Shown here: positions 1 through 5,928 of the stretch, in pieces
Position numbering within the stretch: the stretch's first letter is position 1
Layout of the letters: each line of letters opens with the position of its first letter
Source: Myxococcales bacterium
GTDB taxonomy: Bacteria > Myxococcota > Myxococcia > Myxococcales > Anaeromyxobacteraceae
NCBI GenBank assembly: GCA_021784995.1
Contig: JAJYHA010000114.1
Location: 1 to 5,970 of the forward strand
Direction: 5' to 3'
Length of the DNA: 5,970 nt
Notes under the pieces: model-generated
What the model was told of the DNA's origin: nothing
The model's input: only the letters and a program-made list of their open reading frames with translations
Database searches by the model: none
Position numbers and translations under genes: made by a program

Positions 1-1106
1 GCCTGGCCGCCTGCGGCGGGTCTTCGAGCGGAGGGTCGAGCTCGACCGGTGGCGGTGGCGGTGGCGGAGGAGGCGGGGGCGGCGGGGGCTCGCTCCTCAC
101 CGCCCACGTCCTCTACGTGGCGACCGGCTGCACCGTCCAGGTGATCGATCTGACGAAGAACGCCGTCGCCGGCTCGTTCAGCGCCTGCGGGGTGTCGTTG
201 AGCGACATCGTGGGCCTCGCCGTGAACGGCGCCGCGGGGCGCGTCTACGCGACCTGGACCGGTGGCCCGGTGGCGGTCTTCTCCGCCTCGACCGGCGCCC
301 TCCTCGGCTCCACCGCGGTGCCCTTCGTGGCGGGGGGCTCCGAGGACATGGTGGTGAGCGCGGACGGCAACACCGGCTGGGTGGTCGACTCCCTCGCGCC
401 CATCGACGTCGTCGCCTTCAGCGCGAGCAGCGCCGCCCAGACCGCCGTGCTCACCTCCGGCTACCTCCTCACGAGCAGCACGGCGACGACCGTCGTGCCG
501 TCGATCCTCGCCCTCGACGCGACGGGGGGCCACCTCTACGCGATGGTCAGCTACGGGCCGACGAGCACGTTCCGCGTCGACGACTGGAGCGCCTCCGCCG
601 GGACGCTGGGTTCCTCGATCGCCGTCCCCGCGAGCGACGGCCTGCCCTTCGACATGGCGTTCGGCTCGAAGAGCGGCCTGCTCTACGTGGCGGTGGGCGA
701 CCTCGGCGCGAACTCCCACCAGGGGCTCGCCGTGGTCTCCCCGTCGGCGGGCGCCGTGGTCTCTGTCGTCGACTTCGGCTTCAACCACGGCATCACCCAG
801 GAGGGGACGCTGGCGGTGAACGAGTCGACCGGGACGATCTACTACCTCGACGAGTACGGGCCGATCTCGGGGCCGGCGCCGCAGCTCGTCGCCGTGGCGG
901 GCCCCAGCGGCCCGGTCGCCGGCACCATCCCGCTCGGCGTCAGCACATCCGCCACGACGCTCGTGGTCGACTCGACCACCGACACCGGCTACGTGACCGT
1001 GGGCAGCAGCGTCCTGGTGGTCAACCTGACGACCGGGGTGGTCACCGCCACCATCGCGCTCCCGTCGCCGGCGGGGCAGCGGCTCGGGGTGGCGATCTCG
1101 CCCTAG
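1..1106 (+). CDS. Secreted lipoprotein with a poly-glycine tether and a seven-bladed beta-propeller (5' end outside window)
   Basis: The reading frame is open from the left edge to the TAG at 1104-1106, and the true start lies upstream. It should not be started at the internal GTG at 117, because the in-frame codons before it encode a lipobox, L-A-A-C, with the lipidated Cys at 12-14. A Ser/Gly stretch follows, then an unbroken run of 14 Gly (48-89). The rest (about 99-1103) is beta-rich, with seven repeats of the form 'hydrophobic strand - G/T-x-h-Y - strand - S-x-x-x-G - strand' (for example LAVNGAAGRVYA, LALDATGGHLYA, LAVNESTGTIYY). The last residues, LGVAISP, look like the strand that closes the ring with the first blade. 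This resembles the YVTN/NHL-like propeller class. Two Cys near the start of the propeller (129-131 and 186-188) could form a disulphide. The likely role is binding at the outer membrane or periplasm; I see no catalytic residues and the ligand is unknown. The fold call is fairly firm, the function is not. Confidence 0.85.
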   Translation, partial: LAACGGSSSGGSSSTGGGGGGGGGGGGGGSLLTAHVLYVATGCTVQVIDLTKNAVAGSFSACGVSLSDIVGLAVNGAAGRVYATWTGGPVAVFSASTGALLGSTAVPFVAGGSEDMVVSADGNTGWVVDSLAPIDVVAFSASSAAQTAVLTSGYLLTSSTATTVVPSILALDATGGHLYAMVSYGPTSTFRVDDWSASAGTLGSSIAVPASDGLPFDMAFGSKSGLLYVAVGDLGANSHQGLAVVSPSAGAVVSVVDFGFNHGITQEGTLAVNESTGTIYYLDEYGPISGPAPQLVAVAGPSGPVAGTIPLGVSTSATTLVVDSTTDTGYVTVGSSVLVVNLTTGVVTATIALPSPAGQRLGVAISP

Positions 1107-1111
1107 ACGCA

Positions 1112-1135
1112 CCCGCCCGCCGGGGACGGGACGGG
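1112..1135 (+). terminator. Possible GC-rich terminator hairpin after the propeller lipoprotein
   Basis: Six bases after the stop codon, CCCGCCCG (1112-1119) can pair with CGGG-A-CGGG (1127-1135). This gives eight base pairs with one bulged A and a 7-nt loop. No T-tract follows, so intrinsic termination is uncertain. In such GC-rich DNA, stems of this size also arise by chance. Confidence 0.3.
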
Positions 1136-1212
1136 GAGCCGTGCCGGCCCGCCCGGGGGTGGGTCGCGGCGGCACGCCCCGGGTCGGGTCACGAGGACGA
1201 GGGGAGGCGCCC

Positions 1213-1233
1213 GCGGAGAATCTCCGCCACAAT
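1213..1233 (+). promoter_or_regulatory. 15-bp palindrome abutting a weak -10-like hexamer upstream of the triple-repeat lipoprotein
   Basis: GCGGAGA-A-TCTCCGC (1213-1227) is a perfect inverted repeat with a one-base centre, the symmetry expected of a dimeric repressor or activator site. Directly after it, CACAAT (1228-1233) matches four of six bases of a sigma-70 -10 box. No convincing -35 lies at the right distance. If the hexamer is used, the palindrome would sit in the promoter spacer and transcripts would carry a leader of about 95 nt. The palindrome is read directly; the promoter and operator roles are inferred. Confidence 0.3.
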
Positions 1234-1278
1234 GTACCTGCGCGCCGCACCTCATCCCGAGGCGACGGCTCGCGCAGC

Positions 1279-1301
1279 GCGCGGGCCCCGCGGCCCCGCG
1301 C
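1279..1301 (+). other. Short hairpin in the presumed 5' leader of the triple-repeat lipoprotein
   Basis: GCGCGGG (1279-1285) and CCCGCGC (1295-1301) form a perfect 7-bp stem around a 9-nt loop, ending about 20 bases before the Shine-Dalgarno site. It could affect messenger stability or translation. The surrounding DNA is so GC-rich that chance is a real alternative. Confidence 0.2.
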
Positions 1302-1322
1302 CTCGCTCGCGGTTCCCGGTGG

Positions 1323-1328
1323 AAGGAG
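1323..1328 (+). promoter_or_regulatory. Strong ribosome binding site of the triple-repeat lipoprotein
   Basis: AAGGAG lies six bases before the ATG at 1335. It fixes the start of the 682-residue lipoprotein, which then opens with a proper lipoprotein signal peptide. Confidence 0.85.
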
Positions 1329-1334
1329 AGGACG

Positions 1335-3383
1335 ATGAGGACGAGGACGTCACTGGCAGTGATCACGGCCGTGGCCGCGGGCGGGCTGGTCGCCTGCGGC
1401 GGGTCGAGCAGCTCGTCGGGCGGCTCGTCGAGCGGGTCCGGCGCCCCGTACATCGGCGCGCTCGCCATCGTGGTCCCCTCGGGCCTCACCGGCGTGTCCC
1501 CGGTGCAGGTCCAGGTCTGCACCGACTCGACCTGCGCCACGCCCATCTCCACGGCGACGGTCACGGTGAACGGGAGCCCCGTCGCCTGGAACGCGACCGA
1601 CGCCATGTACGAGGGCACCACGGCGGTCGCCCTGGGCCAGGCGGCGTCGCTGAGCGTGACCTACGGCGGCAAGACCTACACCGCGAGCGGGACGCAGTTC
1701 ACCGCGGCGCCGACCATCTCCTCGCCGCTCAACCCGGCCGGCCCGGCGTCGTGGAACGGCGCGCAGGCCAACGCCGTCGCCTGGAGCGGCGGCATGCCGG
1801 GCGGATCGGGCGCCGAGTACGTCTTCGGGGTCATGGACGCGAGCGGCAAGGTCGTCTACCCGGCGCCGACTGGCTCCTCGAGCCACGGGCCCATGGAGCT
1901 GGCGATGGGGACGATGGGCATGTCCGTCCCGGCCAACGCGCTGCCGAACGGCACCTACTCGCTCCTGGTCGGCATCGCCACCACCGGCGCGGTGCCGGAG
2001 AACGGCGGCGGCGTCGCCATCCCCGGCGCGGCGTCGGGCTCGGGCCTCTGGCTCGGCGCCCTCGCCAGCCCGGTCAGCGTCACCGTCTCCGGGTCGGCCG
2101 CGGGGTCCGGCCCCTTCATCTCGGCCATCGCCATCTACCTCCCGGCGATCGCCGGGGGGAGCACCGGCAACGTGACGATCTGCACCGACATGACCTGCGC
2201 CACCCCGGTCTCCGGCGCGACCGTGACCATGAACGGCGCGAGCCTCACGTGGATCGCGACCAACCATGACTACGAGGGCGCCCCGCCGCTCCCCCTCGGC
2301 GGCACGGTCGACGTCTCGGTCACGCTGAGCGGCACCACCTACTCCGCGACCGGGACGATGTTCACGGCGCCGCCGACCGTCTCCACGCCGGCGAGCGGGG
2401 CGACCTGGACCGCCTCGGCGAGCAACCCCATCACCCTGACGGGCGGCGCGCCGCTCGCGGGCGCCGACTACCTCGTCGGCATCGCCACTGGGACCGGGCT
2501 CCTCGCCTATCCCACCGGGGCCACTGGCTTCCTCGAGGTCGCCCCCACAGCCAGCCCGACGGCGACGGTGCCGGCCAACGCCCTCGCGAGCGGCAGCTAC
2601 TACGTCATCGGCGGGATCGCCACCCCCGGCTTCTCGGACCACTCGAAACCCGGCTACTCGTTCGGCACCGTGGCCGCCGCCGGCTCCGGGCTCTGGCTCG
2701 GCGCGGTGGGCACCCCGACGCCGATCACCGTCTCGGGGGCGACCTCGGGCGCGCCCTACATCACGGCGCGCGTCCTCACCATGCCCCCGAGCGCGACCAT
2801 CCCCGCGGAGATGGTCCAGGTCTGCACCGACTCCACCTGCACGACCCCGATCTCCACCGCGACGGTCGCGGTGAACGGCACCGCCCTCTCCTGGAACGCG
2901 ACCGACTCCCAGTACGAGGGCTCCGTCGCCGTCGCGAGCGGCGGCGCGGTGACGGTGACCGTGGCCTACGGCGGCACGACCTACACCGCGAGCGGGACGC
3001 AGTTCACCTCGGCGCCGACGATCACCGCGCCGGCGAGCGGCGCGAGCTGGTCGGTCGCGGCCCCCCAGACCATCAGCTGGACCGGCGGCGGCCCCACGGC
3101 CGGCGCGGTGTACGCCGTCGGGATCCTGGACCCGTCGAGCGGCGGCTTCGTCTTCCCGGCCGCGCACAACGGCCCCGAGGAGGTCAGCATCTCCACCTCC
3201 TCGGTGACCGTGCCCGCCGGCACCCTCGTCTCGGGGAACCAGTACCCCGTCATCGTCGGCATCGGGACGCCCGGCATCTCGAAGGAGCAGACGGGAGGCA
3301 CCGCCTTCACGCCGGCCGGCGCCGCCGGCTCCGGCCTCTGGCTGGGCAACCTGAGCTTCGCGCTGGTGACGGCGACGCCCTAG
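1335..3383 (+). CDS. Exported lipoprotein made of three tandem ~215-residue Cys-pair/GSGLWLG modules
   Basis: This 682-residue protein starts at an ATG behind a strong ribosome site. Residues 1-21 form a lipoprotein signal peptide: R2 and R4, a hydrophobic core, then L-V-A-C with lipidated Cys21. Residues 22-36 are a Ser/Gly tether. Three copies of one module follow, at about 37-258, 259-472 and 473-682. Each module opens with A/G-P-Y/F-I, then carries a cysteine pair C-T-D-x-T-C (C62/C67, C283/C288, C497/C502), a T-V-x-x-N-G strand, a Y-E-G turn and a T-Y-x-A-x-G-T-x-F-T strand. It continues with an Ig-like half (W-S/T-G-G ... Y-x-x-G-I ... V-P-A) and ends in GSGLWLG (235-241, 450-456, 665-671). 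The close cysteines probably form a disulphide outside the cytoplasm. No transmembrane segment or catalytic motif is visible. The likely role is a surface or periplasmic binding or structural protein. I do not recognise the family. Its leader resembles that of the upstream lipoprotein, but the 228-bp gap argues for separate transcription. Confidence 0.9.
   Translation: MRTRTSLAVITAVAAGGLVACGGSSSSSGGSSSGSGAPYIGALAIVVPSGLTGVSPVQVQVCTDSTCATPISTATVTVNGSPVAWNATDAMYEGTTAVALGQAASLSVTYGGKTYTASGTQFTAAPTISSPLNPAGPASWNGAQANAVAWSGGMPGGSGAEYVFGVMDASGKVVYPAPTGSSSHGPMELAMGTMGMSVPANALPNGTYSLLVGIATTGAVPENGGGVAIPGAASGSGLWLGALASPVSVTVSGSAAGSGPFISAIAIYLPAIAGGSTGNVTICTDMTCATPVSGATVTMNGASLTWIATNHDYEGAPPLPLGGTVDVSVTLSGTTYSATGTMFTAPPTVSTPASGATWTASASNPITLTGGAPLAGADYLVGIATGTGLLAYPTGATGFLEVAPTASPTATVPANALASGSYYVIGGIATPGFSDHSKPGYSFGTVAAAGSGLWLGAVGTPTPITVSGATSGAPYITARVLTMPPSATIPAEMVQVCTDSTCTTPISTATVAVNGTALSWNATDSQYEGSVAVASGGAVTVTVAYGGTTYTASGTQFTSAPTITAPASGASWSVAAPQTISWTGGGPTAGAVYAVGILDPSSGGFVFPAAHNGPEEVSISTSSVTVPAGTLVSGNQYPVIVGIGTPGISKEQTGGTAFTPAGAAGSGLWLGNLSFALVTATP
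1443..2108 (+). repeat. Module 1 of the triple-repeat lipoprotein
   Basis: This is residues 37-258. It opens with A-P-Y-I, has cysteines 62 and 67, and ends after GSGLWLG at 235-241. It has a Met-rich stretch near the middle (M-E-L-A-M-G-T-M-G-M) that the other two copies lack, and is the longest copy at 222 residues. Confidence 0.85.
2109..2750 (+). repeat. Module 2 of the triple-repeat lipoprotein
   Basis: This is residues 259-472. It opens with G-P-F-I, has cysteines 283 and 288, and has GSGLWLG at 450-456. It is the most diverged copy: the strand that reads T-A-S-G-T-Q-F-T in modules 1 and 3 reads S-A-T-G-T-M-F-T here. Confidence 0.85.
2751..3380 (+). repeat. Module 3 of the triple-repeat lipoprotein
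   Basis: This is residues 473-682. It opens with A-P-Y-I, has cysteines 497 and 502, and has GSGLWLG at 665-671, close to the C-terminus. At the DNA level parts of it are nearly identical to module 1, for example a 31-nt exact match between 1673-1703 and 2978-3008. Confidence 0.85.
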
Positions 3384-3405
3384 CGCCGCGGCGTCGGACC
3401 CGGAT

Positions 3406-3435
3406 CCGGGGCGAGGGCTCACCGCCTCGCCCCGG
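3406..3435. terminator. Bidirectional terminator-like hairpin between convergent genes
   Basis: CCGGGGCGAGG (3406-3416) and CCTCGCCCCGG (3425-3435) make a perfect 11-bp stem with an 8-nt loop. It lies in the 60-bp gap between the stop codons of the lipoprotein (3383) and the minus-strand gene (3444). A second palindrome, CCCGGATCCGGG (3399-3410), overlaps its left arm and could form an alternative fold. Neither strand has a T-tract after the stem, so it may act by strength alone or with Rho. Its position between convergent stops supports the call. Confidence 0.55.
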
Positions 3436-3443
3436 CCCCGGGG

Positions 3444-3908
3444 TCAGTACTCGCCCTTGATGACGAAGAAGGAGCCGCGGATGGTCCCCGCCAGCTTCGA
3501 CCGCTGCCTCGCGAACTTGAAGCGCGGCGCGAGCTCGACCGGGACCTCCATCCCGTCGGAGAGCTTGAACCCGACGGCGCGCTTCTTCCCGTCGCCGACC
3601 GTGTAGAGCACGTTGATCGACAGGCCGCTCTCGTAGAACACGTACGCCCAGCGGATGCCCTCGACCTGGAACGCCGTCGCCTGGAGGGGGCGGGACCGGA
3701 TCACGAGGTCGCGCTCCTCCTTCAGGATGCGGTGGACCCAGGCGATCGTCTCCCGGGCCTCGCGCGCCGGCTCGACCGTGAAGACGTGGTCGTACTTCTT
3801 CCTGAAGTAGCGGGCCTCGTGGGCGCGCAGCCCCGCGAGCGCGCCCGCGACCGGCGACGACTCCAGCCCGACCGTCGACACGTCCTCGAAGTCCACCTCG
3901 TGGGCCAT
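3444..3908 (-). CDS. Uncharacterised 154-residue soluble protein
   Basis: I do not recognise this protein. It starts at the ATG at 3908-3906, chosen for its strong ribosome site, and stops at TGA (3446-3444). It has no signal peptide, membrane segment or Cys, so it is probably cytoplasmic. Residues 1-20 are acidic. Residues 21-70 look helical and highly charged (R-Y-F-R-K-K-Y-D at 33-40; A-W-V-H-R-I-L-K-E-E-R-D at 56-67). Residues 75-154 look beta-rich, with repeated aromatic/aliphatic strands (G-I-R-W-A-Y-V-F-Y-E at 84-93; S-I-N-V-L-Y-T-V at 97-104). The C-terminal third is basic, with a cluster at 129-138 (R-F-K-F-A-R-Q-R-S-K) that could contact nucleic acid or membrane lipid. An in-frame ATG 24 codons upstream (3980-3978) would add an Arg/Pro-rich leader, but has only a weak GAGG before it. 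The gene converges on the lipoprotein gene and diverges from the NERD helicase. Confidence 0.75.
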   Translation of the reverse strand: MAHEVDFEDVSTVGLESSPVAGALAGLRAHEARYFRKKYDHVFTVEPAREARETIAWVHRILKEERDLVIRSRPLQATAFQVEGIRWAYVFYESGLSINVLYTVGDGKKRAVGFKLSDGMEVPVELAPRFKFARQRSKLAGTIRGSFFVIKGEY

Positions 3909-3913
3909 GGCGT

Positions 3914-3920
3914 CCTCCTT
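3914..3920 (-). promoter_or_regulatory. Strong ribosome binding site of the 154-residue protein
   Basis: On the minus strand, AAGGAGG lies five bases before the ATG at 3908. It extends upstream into a purine run (GGAGGAAGGAGG). It favours this start over the in-frame ATG at 3980. Confidence 0.8.
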
Positions 3921-4112
3921 CCTCCCGGTCCGGCGCCGGAGCGCTGGACGGGGCTCCGGGCCGACCGCGATCTCGCTCATACCTCGGAAGAACCCCGCCC
4001 GCCGCACCGGGCCTGGCCGATCGTCGGCTCCGCCGCTCCCCCGCGGCGTCGGAGCAGGGCGTCGGGACCGCGGACACGTCGGGACCGGACGCGGGGTTCG
4101 GCTCGGCGCCTC

Positions 4113-4121
4113 TGCTACCAT
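4113..4121 (+). promoter_or_regulatory. Extended -10 promoter of the NERD helicase
   Basis: TGC-TACCAT (4113-4121) is a TG-n extended -10 element with a four-of-six match to TATAAT. No good -35 is present at 16-18 bp, which fits an extended -10 promoter. Counting about seven bases from its end puts the transcription start at or next to the GTG start codon at 4128. Confidence 0.5.
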
Positions 4122-4127
4122 CCGCGC

Positions 4128-5765
4128 GTGCCCTCCCCCGCCGAAGGCCTCCACCCCGCGAGCCACTTCCGTCCCACCAGGTCCCAGGCCGAGGTGCGGG
4201 TCTGGGAGGCGCTCAGGAAGCGGCTCCCCGCCGGCTGGTCGGCCTGGCACTCGCTCAGGCTCCGGAACCGGAGCGCCACCTTCGGCGAGGGGGACTTCGT
4301 GCTGGCCCACCCGGCGCTGGGCATCCTCATCCTCGAGGTGAAGGGCGGGCAGGTCGAGGAACGCGACGGTCGCTGGATGCAGAACGGCCGGCCGCTCGAC
4401 GTGGCGCCGCTCGAACAGGCGCACGCCTTCCGGAACCTGCTGCTGTCCCGCTTCAAGGACAAGGGGATTCAAGCTCCCTCCATCGGTCAGGCGCCCTGCT
4501 TCCCGGACACCGTCGCCGACGACCAGCCGACCGAGGATGACCTGAACGGGATCCTGGTCACCGGGCACCACCTGACCTGGTTCGCCGAGTCCCTCCCCGC
4601 CCTGGCGGCCCGGGCCATCCCGCCGGCCCGCCGCGTCGTCGCGCCGGGGTGGCTCGAGGCGCTCCACGCCATGTGGGGCGACTCCTGGTTGCCGTCCCTC
4701 TCGCTGGGGGGCCGGGTCAAGGAGGCGGCCGTCCGGCGCCTCTCGCTCGACGAGGCGCAGCTGGAGGTGCTGGAGGGGCTGCTCGAGAACGACCGGGTGC
4801 TCATCCAGGGCGGCGCCGGATCCGGCAAGACGCTGCTCGCCGCCGAGGCGAGCCGCCGGCTGGCGGCCGAGGGGAGGAAGGTGCTGCTCCTCTGCTTCAC
4901 GACTCCGCTCCGCAAGTGGCTGGCGGCGCGGCTCGAGGGGAGCGGGATCGAGGTCCACACCGTGAGCGACCTCGCCCGCCGGATGGAGGAGCTGGCCGGG
5001 CGCGCGCCGCCGCCCGGCACGCTCGCGGAGGGCGAGATCTGGACGCACGCCTTCGCGTCGGCCGCGGAGGTCTGCGAGCCTCGCTGGGACGCGGTGGTGG
5101 TTGACGAGGCCCAGGACCTCCAGCCGGAGGCCTGGCGCTTCGCGGAGGCCCTCGCCAGGGGGAGGCGGCTCTGGGCCTTCCACGACCCGGGCCAGGGCTA
5201 CTGGCCGGAGCGGAGCCCGCCGCGTGAGCTGTTCGGGTCGACCTACCGGCTCCCCAGGCAGCAGCGCTGCCCGCCCGGCGTCCAGGCGCTCGCCGACCGC
5301 TGCCTCGGCCAGCCCTTCGACGAGCGCGCGCTGGCCGAGGGCCGCGCCGATGGGTCGGTGGCGAGCGTCGTCGTCCCCGAGGGTGGCGAGGTGACGACCG
5401 CGGTGGCCGCGGAGGTGGAGCGGCTCCTCGGCGCCGGGCTCCGGCTCGGCGACATCGGGGTGGTGTCCCTGCGCGGCCAGACGGCCGGAGACGCCGCGGC
5501 GGGTCCCCCGGTCTTCGGACCGCACGCCTCGGTGCGGGCCGAGGCGGACGACATGGAGGACCGGCTGGTGGCCGACACCTTCCTCCGCTGGAAGGGGCTG
5601 GAGCGGCCGGCGATCCTCGTGACCGAGCTCCCCGAGGCCGAGCTCCGCCGGCTGCCGATCCGGCTCAACGTGGCCCTCACCCGCGCCACGGTGGCCGTGC
5701 GCCTGGTCGGATCGGCGGCGGCGCTCGCGCGCATCCTTCCGGACCGGCCGCCCTCGGGGGCGTGA
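4128..5765 (+). CDS. NERD-domain nuclease fused to a UvrD-like superfamily 1 helicase
   Basis: This 545-residue cytoplasmic protein should cut and unwind DNA. The N-terminal NERD domain (about 18-130) carries the PD-(D/E)xK-like set: E22, D56 in G-E-G-D-F-V, and E70/K72 in L-E-V-K-G-G. The helicase part (about 205-535) has Walker A GGAGSGKT (228-235, K234), Walker B VVDEAQD (D326-D330), motif III with Q356 in H-D-P-G-Q, an R-W-K-G-L-E segment (487-492) and motif VI V-A-L-T-R-A (515-520, R519). All key ATPase residues appear present. Motif IV is unusual: L-P-R-Q-Q-R-C-P (375-382) instead of the usual L-x-x-N-x-R. It is shorter than classical UvrD (about 720 residues), suggesting reduced 1B/2B subdomains. 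GTG 4128 was chosen because the NERD domain starts soon after it and a -10 element sits just upstream; there is no ribosome site, implying a leaderless messenger. Such fusions are linked to DNA repair or phage defence in general; nothing here decides which. Confidence 0.9.
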   Translation: MPSPAEGLHPASHFRPTRSQAEVRVWEALRKRLPAGWSAWHSLRLRNRSATFGEGDFVLAHPALGILILEVKGGQVEERDGRWMQNGRPLDVAPLEQAHAFRNLLLSRFKDKGIQAPSIGQAPCFPDTVADDQPTEDDLNGILVTGHHLTWFAESLPALAARAIPPARRVVAPGWLEALHAMWGDSWLPSLSLGGRVKEAAVRRLSLDEAQLEVLEGLLENDRVLIQGGAGSGKTLLAAEASRRLAAEGRKVLLLCFTTPLRKWLAARLEGSGIEVHTVSDLARRMEELAGRAPPPGTLAEGEIWTHAFASAAEVCEPRWDAVVVDEAQDLQPEAWRFAEALARGRRLWAFHDPGQGYWPERSPPRELFGSTYRLPRQQRCPPGVQALADRCLGQPFDERALAEGRADGSVASVVVPEGGEVTTAVAAEVERLLGAGLRLGDIGVVSLRGQTAGDAAAGPPVFGPHASVRAEADDMEDRLVADTFLRWKGLERPAILVTELPEAELRRLPIRLNVALTRATVAVRLVGSAAALARILPDRPPSGA

Positions 5766-5787
5766 CGCCTCTCGAGCTCGACCAGGA

Positions 5788-5811
5788 CGCCGCTGGAGGG
5801 CGCCGCTGGAG
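5788..5811 (+). repeat. Short tandem direct repeat, 11-nt unit
   Basis: CGCCGCTGGAG occurs at 5788-5798 and again at 5801-5811, a period of 13 nt. Two copies only; origin unknown. Confidence 0.6.
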
Positions 5812-5928
5812 AGGAGCCTCAGGAGGAGTTCATCGCGGCCCTGGAAGGCTCGACGGCAAGTGGAGGACTGGCGTTCAGATCCGTCAAGCCCCCACCGAGG
5901 AGGGGGGGGGCACTCAGCCTCCGCGAAC

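Larger units (their letters stand above)
3909..4127. other. Divergent intergenic region between the 154-residue gene and the NERD helicase
   Basis: These 219 bp must hold the promoters of both flanking genes. The plus-strand promoter is listed separately. On the minus strand the best hexamer I find is TATGAG (3981-3976), without a convincing -35. It overlaps the alternative upstream ATG of the minus-strand gene. An imperfect hairpin, GCTCCG (4027-4032) with CGGAGC (4050-4055) plus an inner CCGC/GCGG, lies in the middle. I see no RNA gene or repeat. Confidence 0.5.

Noticed and set aside
117..119. GTG as the start codon of the propeller protein.
   Set aside because: The in-frame codons upstream encode a lipobox and Gly tether, so the real start lies before the window.
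1141..1175. GTGCCG...CGGCAC inverted repeat as a regulatory hairpin.
   Set aside because: A 6-bp stem with a 23-nt loop of GC-rich sequence is expected by chance here.
1232..2269. A 345-codon plus-strand frame overlapping the start of the triple-repeat lipoprotein.
   Set aside because: No ribosome site, Arg/His/Gly-rich low-complexity product, and out of frame with the well-supported lipoprotein.
1350..3422. A 690-codon open frame on the minus strand opposite the triple-repeat lipoprotein.
   Set aside because: Extreme Arg/Gly/Ala composition with no recognisable motif; it mirrors the codon bias of the plus-strand gene in GC-rich DNA.
3732..4127. N-terminal extension of the NERD helicase back to the ATG at 3732.
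   Set aside because: This part is antisense to the 154-residue gene, is Arg/Pro-rich, and the NERD domain begins just after GTG 4128 next to a -10 element.
5889..5910. C-run/G-run hairpin as a terminator of the helicase.
   Set aside because: Only a 5-bp C/G pairing with an ambiguous register and no T-tract; it is better described as a homopolymer run.
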